Assembly (NCBI RefSeq): GCF_001659605.2
Contig: NC_035178.2
Span: 7,203,213 to 7,267,212 of the forward strand
Source of the DNA: Manihot esculenta
Lineage: Eukaryota > Streptophyta > Magnoliopsida > Malpighiales > Euphorbiaceae
Length of the DNA stretch: 64,000 bases
Direction of reading: 5' to 3'
Shown here: one piece after another, positions 33,701-53,086 of the stretch
Layout: each line of letters starts with the position of its first letter
How positions within the stretch are numbered: the first letter of the stretch is position 1
Notes under the pieces: generated by a model
What the model was told of the DNA's origin: nothing
Database searches by the model: none
What the model saw: only the letters and a program-made list of their open reading frames with translations
Program-made: the position numbers and the translations under genes

Positions 33701-35707
33701 CATGACTTCCCTAATAAAGCCTGCCTCTTCTAGCTTCTGCACTTCTTCCCGGGTGGCTTGCTGCTTCTCTTTTCCCACTACTCTCTTCTTTTGCTTTACT
33801 GGTCTGGCCTCGGGGAGGACATTCAATCGGTGTGTCATCACTTTGGGGTCAATTCCCGGCATGTCTGAAGGCTTCCATGCGAAGGTCGGCGCGTGACTTC
33901 GGATCAGGGCCATGACTTCACCTTTTTGTTCTTTGGTGAGGCTGGCATTAAGACTGAAGACCTTGTTTGCATCTGCTCCTGATAAGGGGAAGGTTTCCAA
34001 CTCTCCAACTGGCTCTGTCCGGGCTTCTTTTGTTTCATCTCTGACCTCCAGAACTTCCGAGTCGAGTCCTTCTCCAGCTGAGCTCGGCTCTGTTACTGTG
34101 GCCAAGTATACCGCCCTTGCTTCTTCCTGGCTGCCCCGGACCATTCCCACTCCTTCTTCCGTTGGGAACTTGAGTGCCAAATACCTGATGCTAGTGACAG
34201 CTTCAAAGTCAAACAACGCCGGTCTCCCCAAAATCGCATTGTAGCTCAGTGGGAGTTTGACCACCAAAAACACCTCATGATGGGTGCGAGCTCTGGGTGC
34301 TTCTCCCAAGGTAAGAGCCAGCTTCACCTTTCCCTCTACAAGTACCGGTGCTCCTCCGATCCCCTTGATTGGTGACTGGTCCCGAACCAGCTGTTCCTCT
34401 GGAATTCCCATCTGCTGAAACACTCGGTATGGTAGCAAGTTGACTTTACTCCCATCATCCACTAAGACCTTCTTTACCCGATAATTATGAATGACGGCTT
34501 CAATGACAAGCGCGTCATCATGGGGCATCTGAATACCCTGAGCATCTTCTGAGGAGAAAGTGATGATCATGGGAGAGTGGTCAACGATTTGCATGACTTC
34601 ACTATTGCTGGTCTCTCCTTCCCGGTTTCTCTTCTTTCCTCGACGGCTCATCCGTCCTCCCGTTCCTCCAACAATCATGTGGATGGTCCCACTGGACCCA
34701 TCATTCACTGGTCCAGGTCCTATTCTCCTAGGCGTCTGAGTTGTCGGACCAGACTGAGGCCTCTGTCCCTCTGGTTTCTTCACAAAATTTTTGAGGTGCC
34801 CCCTTTTTATTAGCCTCTCAATCTCCGCGATTAACTGAAAACAGTTATTCGTATCGTGCCCATGGCTCCGGTGGTACTGACAATACTTGTCAGGATTTCT
34901 TTGATCTGCTTCCGACTTCATGGGTTTGGGCCACTGGAGGAACTCCTTATCCTGGACTGCCATGAGCACTTCGGCTCTGGAAGCGTTGAGGGGGGTTGGT
35001 TTCTCGGGAACCCAAGGAGGGAGCACTCTTGGTTCAAGAGCCCGAGGAGGAGGTGGAGGCCTTTGATCCCTTCTCTCCCAGGCCTGTTTGTACGGCTCAG
35101 GCCTCTTTCCATGTTTCTTCTCGTGTCTCTCCGGCCTTCTCTCCTCCGGGGCTTTTTCTTTTCCGGCCATCCCTTTAGCAAATCTACTCGTCACCAAGGC
35201 GTCATCCTGCCTTATATACTTCTCCGCCCTCTTCATCAACTCAGCCAGTGAGGTCGGAGGTTTCCTGCTCAAAGAACCAAAGAACTCGGCAGAGGTTGTT
35301 CCCTTTTGCATGGCCTCCACCGCCCTTCCTTCATCCAGCTCGGGAATCTGCAGGGCCTCCGTATTGAAGCGGGCGACATACTCTCTGAGTGATTCACCTT
35401 CTTTCTGTTTCACTGTTTCTAGATAGCTCGTCTTCCTATCAGCTGGCACCCCGGCTATGAACCGGCTGATGAAGCGGGTGGCAAGATCTCCAAAACTTCT
35501 AATGCTTCCGGCCTCCAGGCTGTTGAACCACGCCCGCGCCGGTCCCGAGAGCGTTGTTGGGAACACCTTACACATTAAGGCATCTGACAGGGTTTGCAAC
35601 TCCATAAAGGTCTTATAGTTCATGACATGCTCTCTCGGGTTACCAGCTCCATTATAGGCCGCCATTGGCGGCATCATAAACTTCTTGGGAACGGTCTCCT
35701 GCTGCAC
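30746..35707 (-). CDS. Gag-Pol polyprotein of the young Tat element
   Basis: The open frame of 1653 codons starts inside Gag, so the first Met is not the true start. Order by residue: Gag core about 15-130 (YNGAGNPREHV, ARAWFNSL, YVARFNTE); zinc-binding CQYHRSHGHDTNNC at about 272-290; aspartic protease VDDGSKVNLL at about 416; reverse transcriptase about 650-850 with YVDD at about 790; RNase H about 930-1045; a second, archaeal-type RNase H about 1079-1200 (LYVDGASG, NMAEYEAL); integrase with HHCC finger about 1295-1350 and D,D,E at about 1376, 1436, 1472 (GIDILGPF, SDNGRQF, NGQTEVTN). It ends HLKRYFP* with no chromodomain. The enzymes copy element RNA into DNA and insert it. Everything from residue 1 on is uninterrupted; the N-terminus of Gag is broken upstream. 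Confidence 0.97.
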   Translation of the reverse strand: MQQETVPKKFMMPPMAAYNGAGNPREHVMNYKTFMELQTLSDALMCKVFPTTLSGPARAWFNSLEAGSIRSFGDLATRFISRFIAGVPADRKTSYLETVKQKEGESLREYVARFNTEALQIPELDEGRAVEAMQKGTTSAEFFGSLSRKPPTSLAELMKRAEKYIRQDDALVTSRFAKGMAGKEKAPEERRPERHEKKHGKRPEPYKQAWERRDQRPPPPPRALEPRVLPPWVPEKPTPLNASRAEVLMAVQDKEFLQWPKPMKSEADQRNPDKYCQYHRSHGHDTNNCFQLIAEIERLIKRGHLKNFVKKPEGQRPQSGPTTQTPRRIGPGPVNDGSSGTIHMIVGGTGGRMSRRGKKRNREGETSNSEVMQIVDHSPMIITFSSEDAQGIQMPHDDALVIEAVIHNYRVKKVLVDDGSKVNLLPYRVFQQMGIPEEQLVRDQSPIKGIGGAPVLVEGKVKLALTLGEAPRARTHHEVFLVVKLPLSYNAILGRPALFDFEAVTSIRYLALKFPTEEGVGMVRGSQEEARAVYLATVTEPSSAGEGLDSEVLEVRDETKEARTEPVGELETFPLSGADANKVFSLNASLTKEQKGEVMALIRSHAPTFAWKPSDMPGIDPKVMTHRLNVLPEARPVKQKKRVVGKEKQQATREEVQKLEEAGFIREVMYPQWLANPVLVKKANGKYRMCIDFTDLNKACPKDCYPLPDINKMVDSTAGFDYMSSLDAMSGYHQIPMERSDEEKTSFITEDGTYCYRAMPFGLRNAGATYQRLMNKIFKNQIGRNLEVYVDDMVVKSSTFQQHIADLREVFGVLDQYRMKLNPAKCAFFIRGGKFLGYMVSGKGIEPNPEKVEAILNMPEPTCVRDVQRLTGRVVALNRFMSRSAEKCLPFFKKLRKVPNFEWTEDCQKAFIELKKYLSSPHVLSSPIKGEELLIYLAASEQAISAVLVRVEEEEQKPVFYVSKVLRDTEVRYSNIEKLAYALLLAVRKFRVYLEGHQGVVMTDQPLKKILHRPETSGRMLAWSVEISPYCLEYRPRTAIKSQALADFIAECAFNEEKGGSSSELSRTEEEREPPQEFSWKLYVDGASGAEGSGAGIMLKGPEGFKVCYALRLDFTASNNMAEYEALVNGMLVASEVGVTDLEVNSDSQLVINQVTGVYQARDPIMQNYLDKVKTIEAELTGRGVIVRFQRIPRDENEEADLLSRLTKEELEQLPDEVYIQHVRTPAFKKTNTVLQVEQSPTWMTPYLRYLEEGELPEDKDEARKIAARAANYQAIRGTLYRKGKSSPWLRCVSPEEAAKVMEEIHRGLCGAHEGAGTLANKIFRQGYYWPTVKKEAEEFVRRCDVCQRFANAIRTPATPQASISSPWPFSQWGIDILGPFPKTTGQRKFVVVAVEYFSKWPEAEAIATITARKMIDFVWGHIICRFGIPKVLISDNGRQFDCSIFRAFTTNMGIWHKLSSVAHPQTNGQTEVTNRAILQGLKKRLDGAKENWAEELNSILWALRTTPRAPTKETPFALAYGTEAVVPVELQIPTHRVQFVSENTNEDKLRSNLDALEEVREEAQVRTAAYQQRAARYYNQKVRERSLKVGDLTLRNLEATGKRAAAGKLAPTWEGPFKVTKVVKPGVYRIEDMQGNPEPHAWNIQHLKRYFP

Positions 35708-36327
35708 TATCTTTAAGAAAAGGAGAAGAGGTGGGCAAAGAGGTTTGGCTCTGATCTTTCTTACCTAGCTCGGCTAAGAGCTGCTCTTTCAACCTTTTCA
35801 GCTTTTGGTTCATTTTCTCATCTTCCGGGCTGGATCCTTTGCCCCAGCTGTATTCCTCCTCCTCTGTTTCAGTTCTCGTTTCCCTGGTTGTTCTGGCAGA
35901 ATAGTTGTCCGCCTCCTCATTTTCTATCAACTCTCTTGCCCTTCTCCCATGGATTCGGGCCTCCGGTTCTTCCTCTTCCCCGGCATCGTGACTGTTAGTT
36001 TGGAGGCGGTCAGAGGTAGGTCGGGGTTCATTGGTTCTGGGTTCCTCCACTACTGGGAGTGCATTTACTGGGGGTGCTAAGGCCCCTCTGTTGCATTATC
36101 TGCCCCAACCAGTGAGCAGTAGTCTGTAGCTGGAGAGCCATAGTTTGAATGTCCTGGTTAGACAGAGTCATGGTGGGAGTATTCCCTGCCAAGCTTGGCG
36201 AGGGATTAAGAGGAATAGGCGTTTGGTTATTCAACGTTGTAGGGCTAGAGAAGGAGAACTGCTGCCCATCTTGGGCAGAGCTCAGGTCATTTGGAATGTT
36301 AAGGTTACTTTCTTGGTGGTTTGCCAT
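35708..36327 (-). pseudogene. N-terminal part of gag, two frameshifts
   Basis: The probable Gag start is the ATG at 36327 (MANHQESN), 61 bp inside the primer-binding site. The first frame stays open to 36028 and the second from about 36080 to 35652, in a different frame; Gag-like sequence switches frame at about 36080. It switches again at about 35712-35722, just upstream of the 1653-codon frame. No splice sites or slippery motif recognised by me explain both shifts. Either the copy recently lost Gag continuity or the assembly contains small indels. Confidence 0.7.
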
Positions 36328-36387
36328 CGTGGATCTCAGTGGGTTTTGAAAGTGAAAACTCCGGTGATGAAAAGATCTCCTTCGTTT

Positions 36388-36403
36388 CCCACAGACGGCG
36401 CCA
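36388..36403 (-). other. Primer-binding site of the young Tat element
   Basis: Minus strand TGGCGCCGTCTGTGGG, two bases inside the 5' LTR. The TGGCGCC start pairs with a tRNA 3' end (GGCGCCA); the exact tRNA was not assigned. Confidence 0.8.
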
Positions 36404-36405
36404 AT

Positions 36406-36901
36406 TGATGATCTGAGATCCAATAGAATAGGGTTTTACAAGGGTTTTGGTATTGAAAAAATAAACTTAAACTTTCTGGGGAGGGGGTTCCCCTTTTATC
36501 CATTTCGCTATGCTTGCTGGTGACGTGTAAAGGCCTTTCCATGATTGGGACACGCGTCTCTGACATACAGATTCGGGTGTACGAGGGTATCAGCAGCCTG
36601 CTCCATGCGTAACGGCCTCTGATTCTCCTCGTGCGTACGTTCGAGCGGATCTGCTAGGCTGTCTTAGTATGGCTCTGGATACTGGGCTGGGCCGAGAGTC
36701 GGGCCGGACGCTGAGTCTGAGAGGAGAGGGCCTGCTAGTCACGGACTGGGCCGATCTAAGTGAAGAAGCTTGGTTGAGCCCGGCCTTGAAGGTGGCACGA
36801 ACCAGGCTTGTCTCGTGTATCAGGTGTGTGGGCCTCTGCAAGATGGGCTTTTGGCTATGATCAAGGCCCTGGGCCAGGATGGAGAAATCCAGCGGTCATC
36901 A
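36406..36901 (-). repeat. 5' LTR of the young Tat element
   Basis: 496 bp, TGATGA...TCATCA. It matches the 3' LTR except for two one-base homopolymer length differences and one substitution. Confidence 0.95.
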
Positions 36902-36906
36902 TTTAT
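36902..36906. repeat. Target-site duplication TTTAT, right
   Basis: Identical to 23404-23408. Confidence 0.9.
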
Positions 36907-37870
36907 TATTTAATTACATATCGATTAAATTTTAGTTTAACTATAATTTGAATTTTAAATTTTTAATCCTTTACTCTTACCGTTTATCGACTGTATCAAA
37001 TTTAAAAACCATAGTATGAACAACACTACGAGCTAGACTTAGTTTAAACAATAAATTTTTTAAATTTGTTTATAAATTATATTTTTATTTTCTATATACG
37101 AATTTAAGTTAATGATAAATTAAACGGTGAATGTCAAATTTTAAAAAAATATAATTAAATCTATTTATTTTTAATTTAAAATAATTTAATTTTAATTATA
37201 TTAATAATAATCTCATTCATCCATGTAAGTTACACTATTAAACTAAATATAAACAACTCACATTCACCGGTGAGAAAAGGAGACCCACACGGCTTCGGGG
37301 ACAAGCTCCTAAAACAGGTAAGAGAAGAGAAGTATCTCTAGCAAAAGAACTAGAGAGCTCTTCTCATATTTCTCTTTCCCATTACCTTATCTCATATTCC
37401 ACTTTCCAACTAAGAAGGACATGGGATAAAGTAATATATTTTTAGCCTATCACATCAAATCAAGTTAGATTTCATTGTCTTAGCTTAATCTGAAAAATCA
37501 TTATTTTTTAAATTATACATCTAGTATTAACTAATTTTTTTTTCTACAAGATGTATTACATTTCACAATACTTATTAGGCTATAAAAAGAGTGAATAAAA
37601 ATTACTCTAAAGGTTGGAATCAAATTAAATTAAAAAAAATAATCAAAATAAAATAAAATAAAAATTTAACTAAATAAAAATAATAAATAAAAAAATACGA
37701 GCATACACCACTAAATATACTATTATACTAATACTCATCGACTAATCACATCACACCATCACATTTATTATAAATTAAAAAATAATTTTTTTAAATAATA
37801 AAAAATTAAATTAAATTTTTATAAAATTTATTATTTTAAATAAAAGAATTTGAGTATTTTGCGTTCAAAA
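36907..37870. other. AT-rich DNA right of the young Tat element
   Basis: No gene is recognised. A GC-richer insert at 37260-37440 includes the hairpin listed separately. Confidence 0.5.
37322..37365. other. Imperfect hairpin
   Basis: GAGAAGAG and TCTCTAG on the left arm pair with CTAGAGA and CTCTTCTC on the right arm: 15 paired bases, a small internal bulge and an 8-base loop (CAAAAGAA). It could be foldback repeat debris; a small-RNA precursor is unlikely at this stem length. Confidence 0.5.
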
Positions 37871-38580
37871 TTGTACAAGGGAGACATATGCTTGGTTACG
37901 CAACCATTTGTAATTAATGTGAAAGCTCAGAATGTACATGTAATGCACAGCATTTGATTAAGAGTGATTGATAATAGACAAGGGACAATGCACATTAATT
38001 TCTTAAAGAAATGCCCCTTTCATTTTACAAGTCAAGCTTTTTCCTATGAATCATAGGACCCTGAAAACAATAATTATATGAAATAATTTATTAAAATTGT
38101 ACCGAAATAAAAATTCAAAGGTCAGTAAGAGAATAATCATTAATGTATGCACCAATAGCCGTCGTCCTTATCAGTTTTTTGTTTGCCCATGCAACATCCA
38201 CGTGTGAACATTCGAGAGACTAATGAACCACACACCACGGTAAGCAATAAATCCGGAACATTCACATTTTAATATCGAAAATTTCTTATTTATATTAATA
38301 AAGTTTCATTAAATTAAATTTTAATTTTTAAATTTATTATAATCATATACAATATATCTAATATACACATACACATAAATTTATTATATGTATATATAAA
38401 TGTAATATATTATTAAAAAATACTAATAAAATTATTTTTTTAATATATATATAAAAAGAGAAATTATTTCTATCGTGCAAGGAAGCGTGTGGCACCCGAG
38501 TTTGCTCCAACAGAAATACCTAACTTTGCAGTAGCTGAACGGCCTATCCGCCGCCATCCCGGTACAGTGTGGAGAATGCC
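37870..38580 (+). repeat. Low-copy duplicated unit, copy 2
   Basis: First part (37879-37990: GGGAGACATATG.TTGGTTA.., GTAATGCACAGCATTTGATT) recurs at 39031-39130. Second part (38211-38580) recurs as copy 1 at 22679-22925, including the stretch encoding FAPTEIPNFAVAERPIRRHPG. The unit was therefore present in at least three places before the Tat element inserted between copies 1 and 2. Confidence 0.65.
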
Positions 38581-39030
38581 GCAACACCACATGAGTCAGA
38601 CTCGGTTTACATTTAGGGGAGACTCGGTTGACATGCCACGCAAGTTTAATTCAAGGATGAATTACGCTATTAATTATAAATTTTGGTAAAAGAATCATAA
38701 TGAAATATTTTTTTTTCAATTTAAAATAATTTAATAATATTGTATTACACTTAATGTAATTCATCTAAATCAACGTAAATTACGTTATTAAAATAATTAT
38801 ATTTAATTCATTTATTTCTCCTTTTCACCCAATATCGTTTTTTAATGAAACAGAATGAATAATATATATATATATACACACACTAAATATAATAATTTAT
38901 TTAAAAAATAAACATATAAATAATAAATAAATTTAAATGTTTAATAAATCTATATATTAGCTATAAAAGATTTTATTTTTTAAATATATATTATAAATTG
39001 AGAGTTTATGGAGTAAATTGCACATACTAG

Positions 39031-39270
39031 TTAGGGAGACATATGATTGGTTATACAAGTATTTGTAATAAATGTGAAAATTCAGCATGTACGTGTAATG
39101 CACAGCATTTGATTAAGAGTAATTAATAGTGGATAGAGACAACGACTATCAATTTCTTTTAAAGACCGTTTTATTAAGTCAAAGTTTTTTCTTTTCCATG
39201 AACTATACAACCTGAAAACAATACTTTTATGCAACAATTGATTAAAATTACGTTATTAAGAAATCAAAGT
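39031..39270 (+). repeat. Low-copy duplicated unit, copy 3 (first part only)
   Basis: GGGAGACATATGATTGGTTA, ATGTACGTGTAATGCACAGC and CATTTGATTAAGAGTAATT match 37879-37990 at a spacing of about 1.15 kb. Similarity continues weakly through AACAATAC.TTTATG.AA. The FAPTE-coding part is absent. Confidence 0.65.
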
Positions 39271-42180
39271 CAATGAGAGAATAGTAAGTAATGTCTTTGC
39301 TTTTCTAATAATATAACTAGTGTGTAAATTTTGAAACTGAAGTTTAAAAGTTGTGTATTTTTAGAATGTATATATTCTCTAAATTTTATAATTTTTACTT
39401 AATTTAAATTTTATATATATTAAAAAATATATATTTTTATTAACTTTTCAATTTATTAAATATTAAAAAATATTTTAAATTTTTTTAAAATAAAATAAAA
39501 TAAAATTATAATAAATAATTTATATATTACTATAGTTAAAAAAATAAATAATAATTTTAGAATAATAAAAAAATATGAATACAAAATATAAGAAAAAATT
39601 ATTTTATTTATAAATACAAAATATAAAATTTTCAAATAATTTTTTATAATTCTTTTAAGGAATTATAATAAAAGGTGACTGACGGTTAAATGTATTGCAC
39701 TATGTTTAAATTTACAATAAAATAGTAATTTTTTTCTCATTATTTTTATATTTTTATATTTTTTTATTTTAAATTATTATTTATTTATTTTATATTATAC
39801 TGATTATTATAATTCTATTTAATTTTATAAATTTTTTAATATATCTCTTAATATTTAATAAAATTTAATATATTTAAGATATGTATAATTTGAAAATTAT
39901 TAAAAAAATTATATTTTTTAATATGTATAAAAAATAAAATAGATAAAAGTTATGAAATGAAAGAAATATTTGTTATTAGCAAATTGTAGTATTTTTTTAA
40001 ATATTAATTTTGTTTGTCCTTTGTTTGGTATAATTTTGTAAAAAAATATAAATAAATTTTATAAAATTAAATATAATTTTTTTTAGAAAATATATATTTT
40101 ATAAGTTTAAAAAAATTAAGCCTTTTGTTCTAAATTTCTTTATTTGGAATGATAAATTTTGAGGGAGTTTAAATTATTTTTTTTATATTTGACAAAATTA
40201 AAATGAAAAATTCAATTGTTTTTAAATATTGTGAGAATTAATTTTAAATTAAAAATAAATATTGTCAAAATTATTAAGATTTTATAAAAATAATTTTACC
40301 TAGTCGCTGTTTGACAAATAAAAAATAAAATAATGAGTTTTCAAATTAAAATCATTTTTTTACAAAATTTTATATACTTTTAAAATGAGTTCTCAATTTG
40401 AAATAATTTTGATACAAATAAGTTTAAGCTCTTGTTTGAAATGGCTTAAAATTATTTAATTATTTAATAAAAGAAAAGGAGATAAAATAAAATAAAAGAA
40501 ATATTACTATAAAATAGCCTTAAAAACACATAGTTTGAAATAAATAATAAATTTGTTACTAATAATTACTTTAATAATAATTAGTATAAATTTTAAAAAA
40601 TAATTTAGAAGATGGATTAGTTTGAAATGAAATTAAAATAAATTGATATACAAAATAATTGATAAAACTAAAAACTTTATAATAATAATTACATGAAATA
40701 TTTTTTAATATTATAAATTTAATTTTATAAAAAATATTAAAAGTATTTCAATATAAAAAAATATAATTACATCTGAATTTTAAAATTTTATCATTTAAAA
40801 TTTAATTTTTTTAAATTTTAACTAATTATATTTTAAATTTCGCTGATTTAATAAAATGACACAATAATAATGTGATAATTCTTTTAGTTTCTACTGAAAA
40901 AAATTTAATGTCCGAATATAATTAAAATAAATATAAAAATATAATAAATTAAACGCAATAATATATATTTGATGTACCAATACATCAAGGCAACCGTTTT
41001 GCAATATATTATTAAAAAAAATTTATAATTTAAATGTATGTTGCACATAAGCATGTATTTTTTTTTTTAGCAATTTTTTGAAAAAAGTTTTAAGTATCAC
41101 TTTCATCATTTGATTAATCTATTTAATTTTATCTACTTTTATAATACGAAAAAATTTAAAATAAATTTAGTGATATTTTTATTTTATTTTTTATTATTCT
41201 AAAATTATTATTTATTTTTTATACTATAATAATATATAAATTAATTATTATAATTTTATTTTATTTTATTTAAAAAATTCAAAATATATTTTTAGTATTT
41301 AATAAAATTTAATATTTTTAAAATAAATATAATTTATTAATTCAATAAAAAATCAAAATATATGTAGTTTATTTGATAAATTTATTAATTCAATAAATTA
41401 TTAAATAATATAATTATTAAATCGTATATATGTAATTTATTAATTCAATAAATTATTTAATAATATAATTATTAAACTAATACGAATAAAATATATGTCA
41501 AAGAAAAATAAAACTAAATTAATTGTTTTAAATAATATTAATTATATTTTTAAAATAAAAAAGTAAACTTATTTTTTAAAATAATTCATACTGATTGCAC
41601 CTCATATACTGAATAGTAACATTTAAGAGGAAAATAATAGAGCAGATTTTTGTATAGTGTATATCCAATAATTGAATAGTACATCTTTCAATAATTGAAT
41701 CAATCCAATTGATAAGTATTTCATTAATGGTTCAATTATTTAAATATTTTTATTTAATATAATTAATTATATTTTAATTTAACATTCATAATTGTAAACA
41801 AAAAATTTAAATACTATAATTATAGTTTGCAAGAAAAATTTATTGATCCATTTATTAATTATAAAAATATATTAAAATAGTTTTGATATTTTAAAAAATT
41901 TCTTAATTAATTATTTTATTAATTTTAATAATTAAATATTTTATAATTTAATTTGTTTTTTATAAAAATTTATTAATAAATTTTATTAATCAAATATTAG
42001 AAATATTTTAAATTTTTTATAATATTTAATAGTTAAAATTAATAAGTGCAATTAATTAATAAATTTTTTAGAATATTATAAATATTTTAATATATTTTTT
42101 AAAATTTAAAAATTAATTAAAAAATTTTTTAGTATGGAAACTCAATAATAATTTTTCTTTAAATTATTAATACAAATTAG
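39271..42180. other. Extremely AT-rich intergenic DNA
   Basis: No gene, RNA gene or bounded transposon is recognised. Simple A/T runs dominate, with duplicated phrases such as AATTCAATAAATTATT at 41390 and 41443. Confidence 0.6.
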
Positions 42181-42756
42181 TACGTGCTCTTTTTTTTTTT
42201 CCTCGCTAGGGACTAGGCGTTGAAGAAGCAGCCACACAGGCACGCGCCTGCCGAAACAATGTCATATCACACGCGCGTTGGGAGTTGCGTGAACAACTCG
42301 GGCATCCGTAGATATCGGGATCCCTACAAACAAAAAACAGGTCACACCAGACGTAGCTGAAAAGTGACAAGCAAGTATGCGAAGCAGCTGATGACGGCAC
42401 TACCCTTTCCTCTCCACTCCTTTTCTTTCCTTTATCGAATACCCTATTCTCCTTTTCTTTATTCCGCCATTTGCCTTCATCTGTGCGCATTCCGTTCACA
42501 CACTCAATTCCATTCTCACCCAAACACGTCCTTATATTTTATTATATTAAAAAATATAAATATATAAAATACTAAAACGACACAACGGTACAAAACGTCT
42601 AGCCATCGAAGCCGGCGTATACTTTCAAGGGCAATCTTCTCCTGTATTCTCTGTCTCTCTGTCTCTCTTTTGTTTTTCTCTCTGCGTGTTCTCTTTGTGT
42701 CGTTACATATAGATATTATACAGTTTCAGCTTTGTTAATCGATTTCAGGCAGTGAA
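42181..42756 (+). promoter_or_regulatory. Promoter and 5' UTR region of the ALDH3 gene
   Basis: Base composition changes sharply from AT-rich spacer to balanced sequence at about 42200. A TATA-like AAATATAAATATATAAAATA lies at 42555-42574, followed by a CT-rich leader (TCTCTGTCTCTCTGTCTCTC, about 42650-42670) typical of plant 5' UTRs. Start site and factor-binding sites are not proven. Confidence 0.45.
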
Positions 42757-52697
<9,941 letters not shown>

Positions 52698-53086
52698 GAA
52701 GAATATGTGGTTTTTCGTGTAAGTTTAAAATACTCAACTCGTGTAAATTATTTTTCTTGTACAATTTAAATTGGATTAGGATTAATAGTTTGCAACAGTG
52801 GAATGTTGCTGTACTTATTTATACCTTTTGATGACTGTGTGTTGATTTGCTCTGAAATGTGAGATTATTTTAGACCAGTTTTTGGGGTGTGTTGATTCAA
52901 TCTCTACAGACCATCTTTCATCTTTACATGTGCATATCTACACGAGTTCACATGACTTCACTTCACGAATATTCTTAGAATCTGATAAATTCTCAACTCT
53001 CAGAATTTATAGAAATATGAAAAATATATCTGATGATGCCATAAATATTCTGCTGAATCTTTGCCCTACAGAATCACTGAAAAAAT

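Larger units (their letters stand above)
23409..36901 (-). mobile_element. Young Tat-lineage Ty3/Gypsy LTR retrotransposon (13.5 kb)
   Basis: Sense direction is minus: 5' LTR 36901-36406, primer-binding site 36403-36388, gag-pol 36327-30746, 113-bp tandem repeats 30495-30009, an antisense gene (26229-29298, plus strand), a second decayed antisense-like module (about 23930-25300), polypurine tract 23922-23907, 3' LTR 23906-23409. TTTAT flanks both ends. LTR identity is nearly complete, so insertion was recent: with an assumed 1.3e-8 substitutions per site per year, one substitution in about 496 bp gives under 0.1 million years. Placement in the Tat lineage rests on the second, archaeal-type RNase H, the antisense extra gene and the repeat-bearing 3' region, all known Tat traits. 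Confidence 0.95.

Noticed and set aside
34918..35426. Several open frames of 60-131 codons on the plus strand opposite gag
   Set aside because: They overlap the long Gag-Pol frame on the other strand and have no recognisable domains.
35652..36050. Programmed ribosomal frameshifting as the explanation for the gag breaks
   Set aside because: Two separate shifts would be needed inside gag, neither at the gag/pol border nor at a slippery motif I can recognise; mutation or assembly error is simpler.
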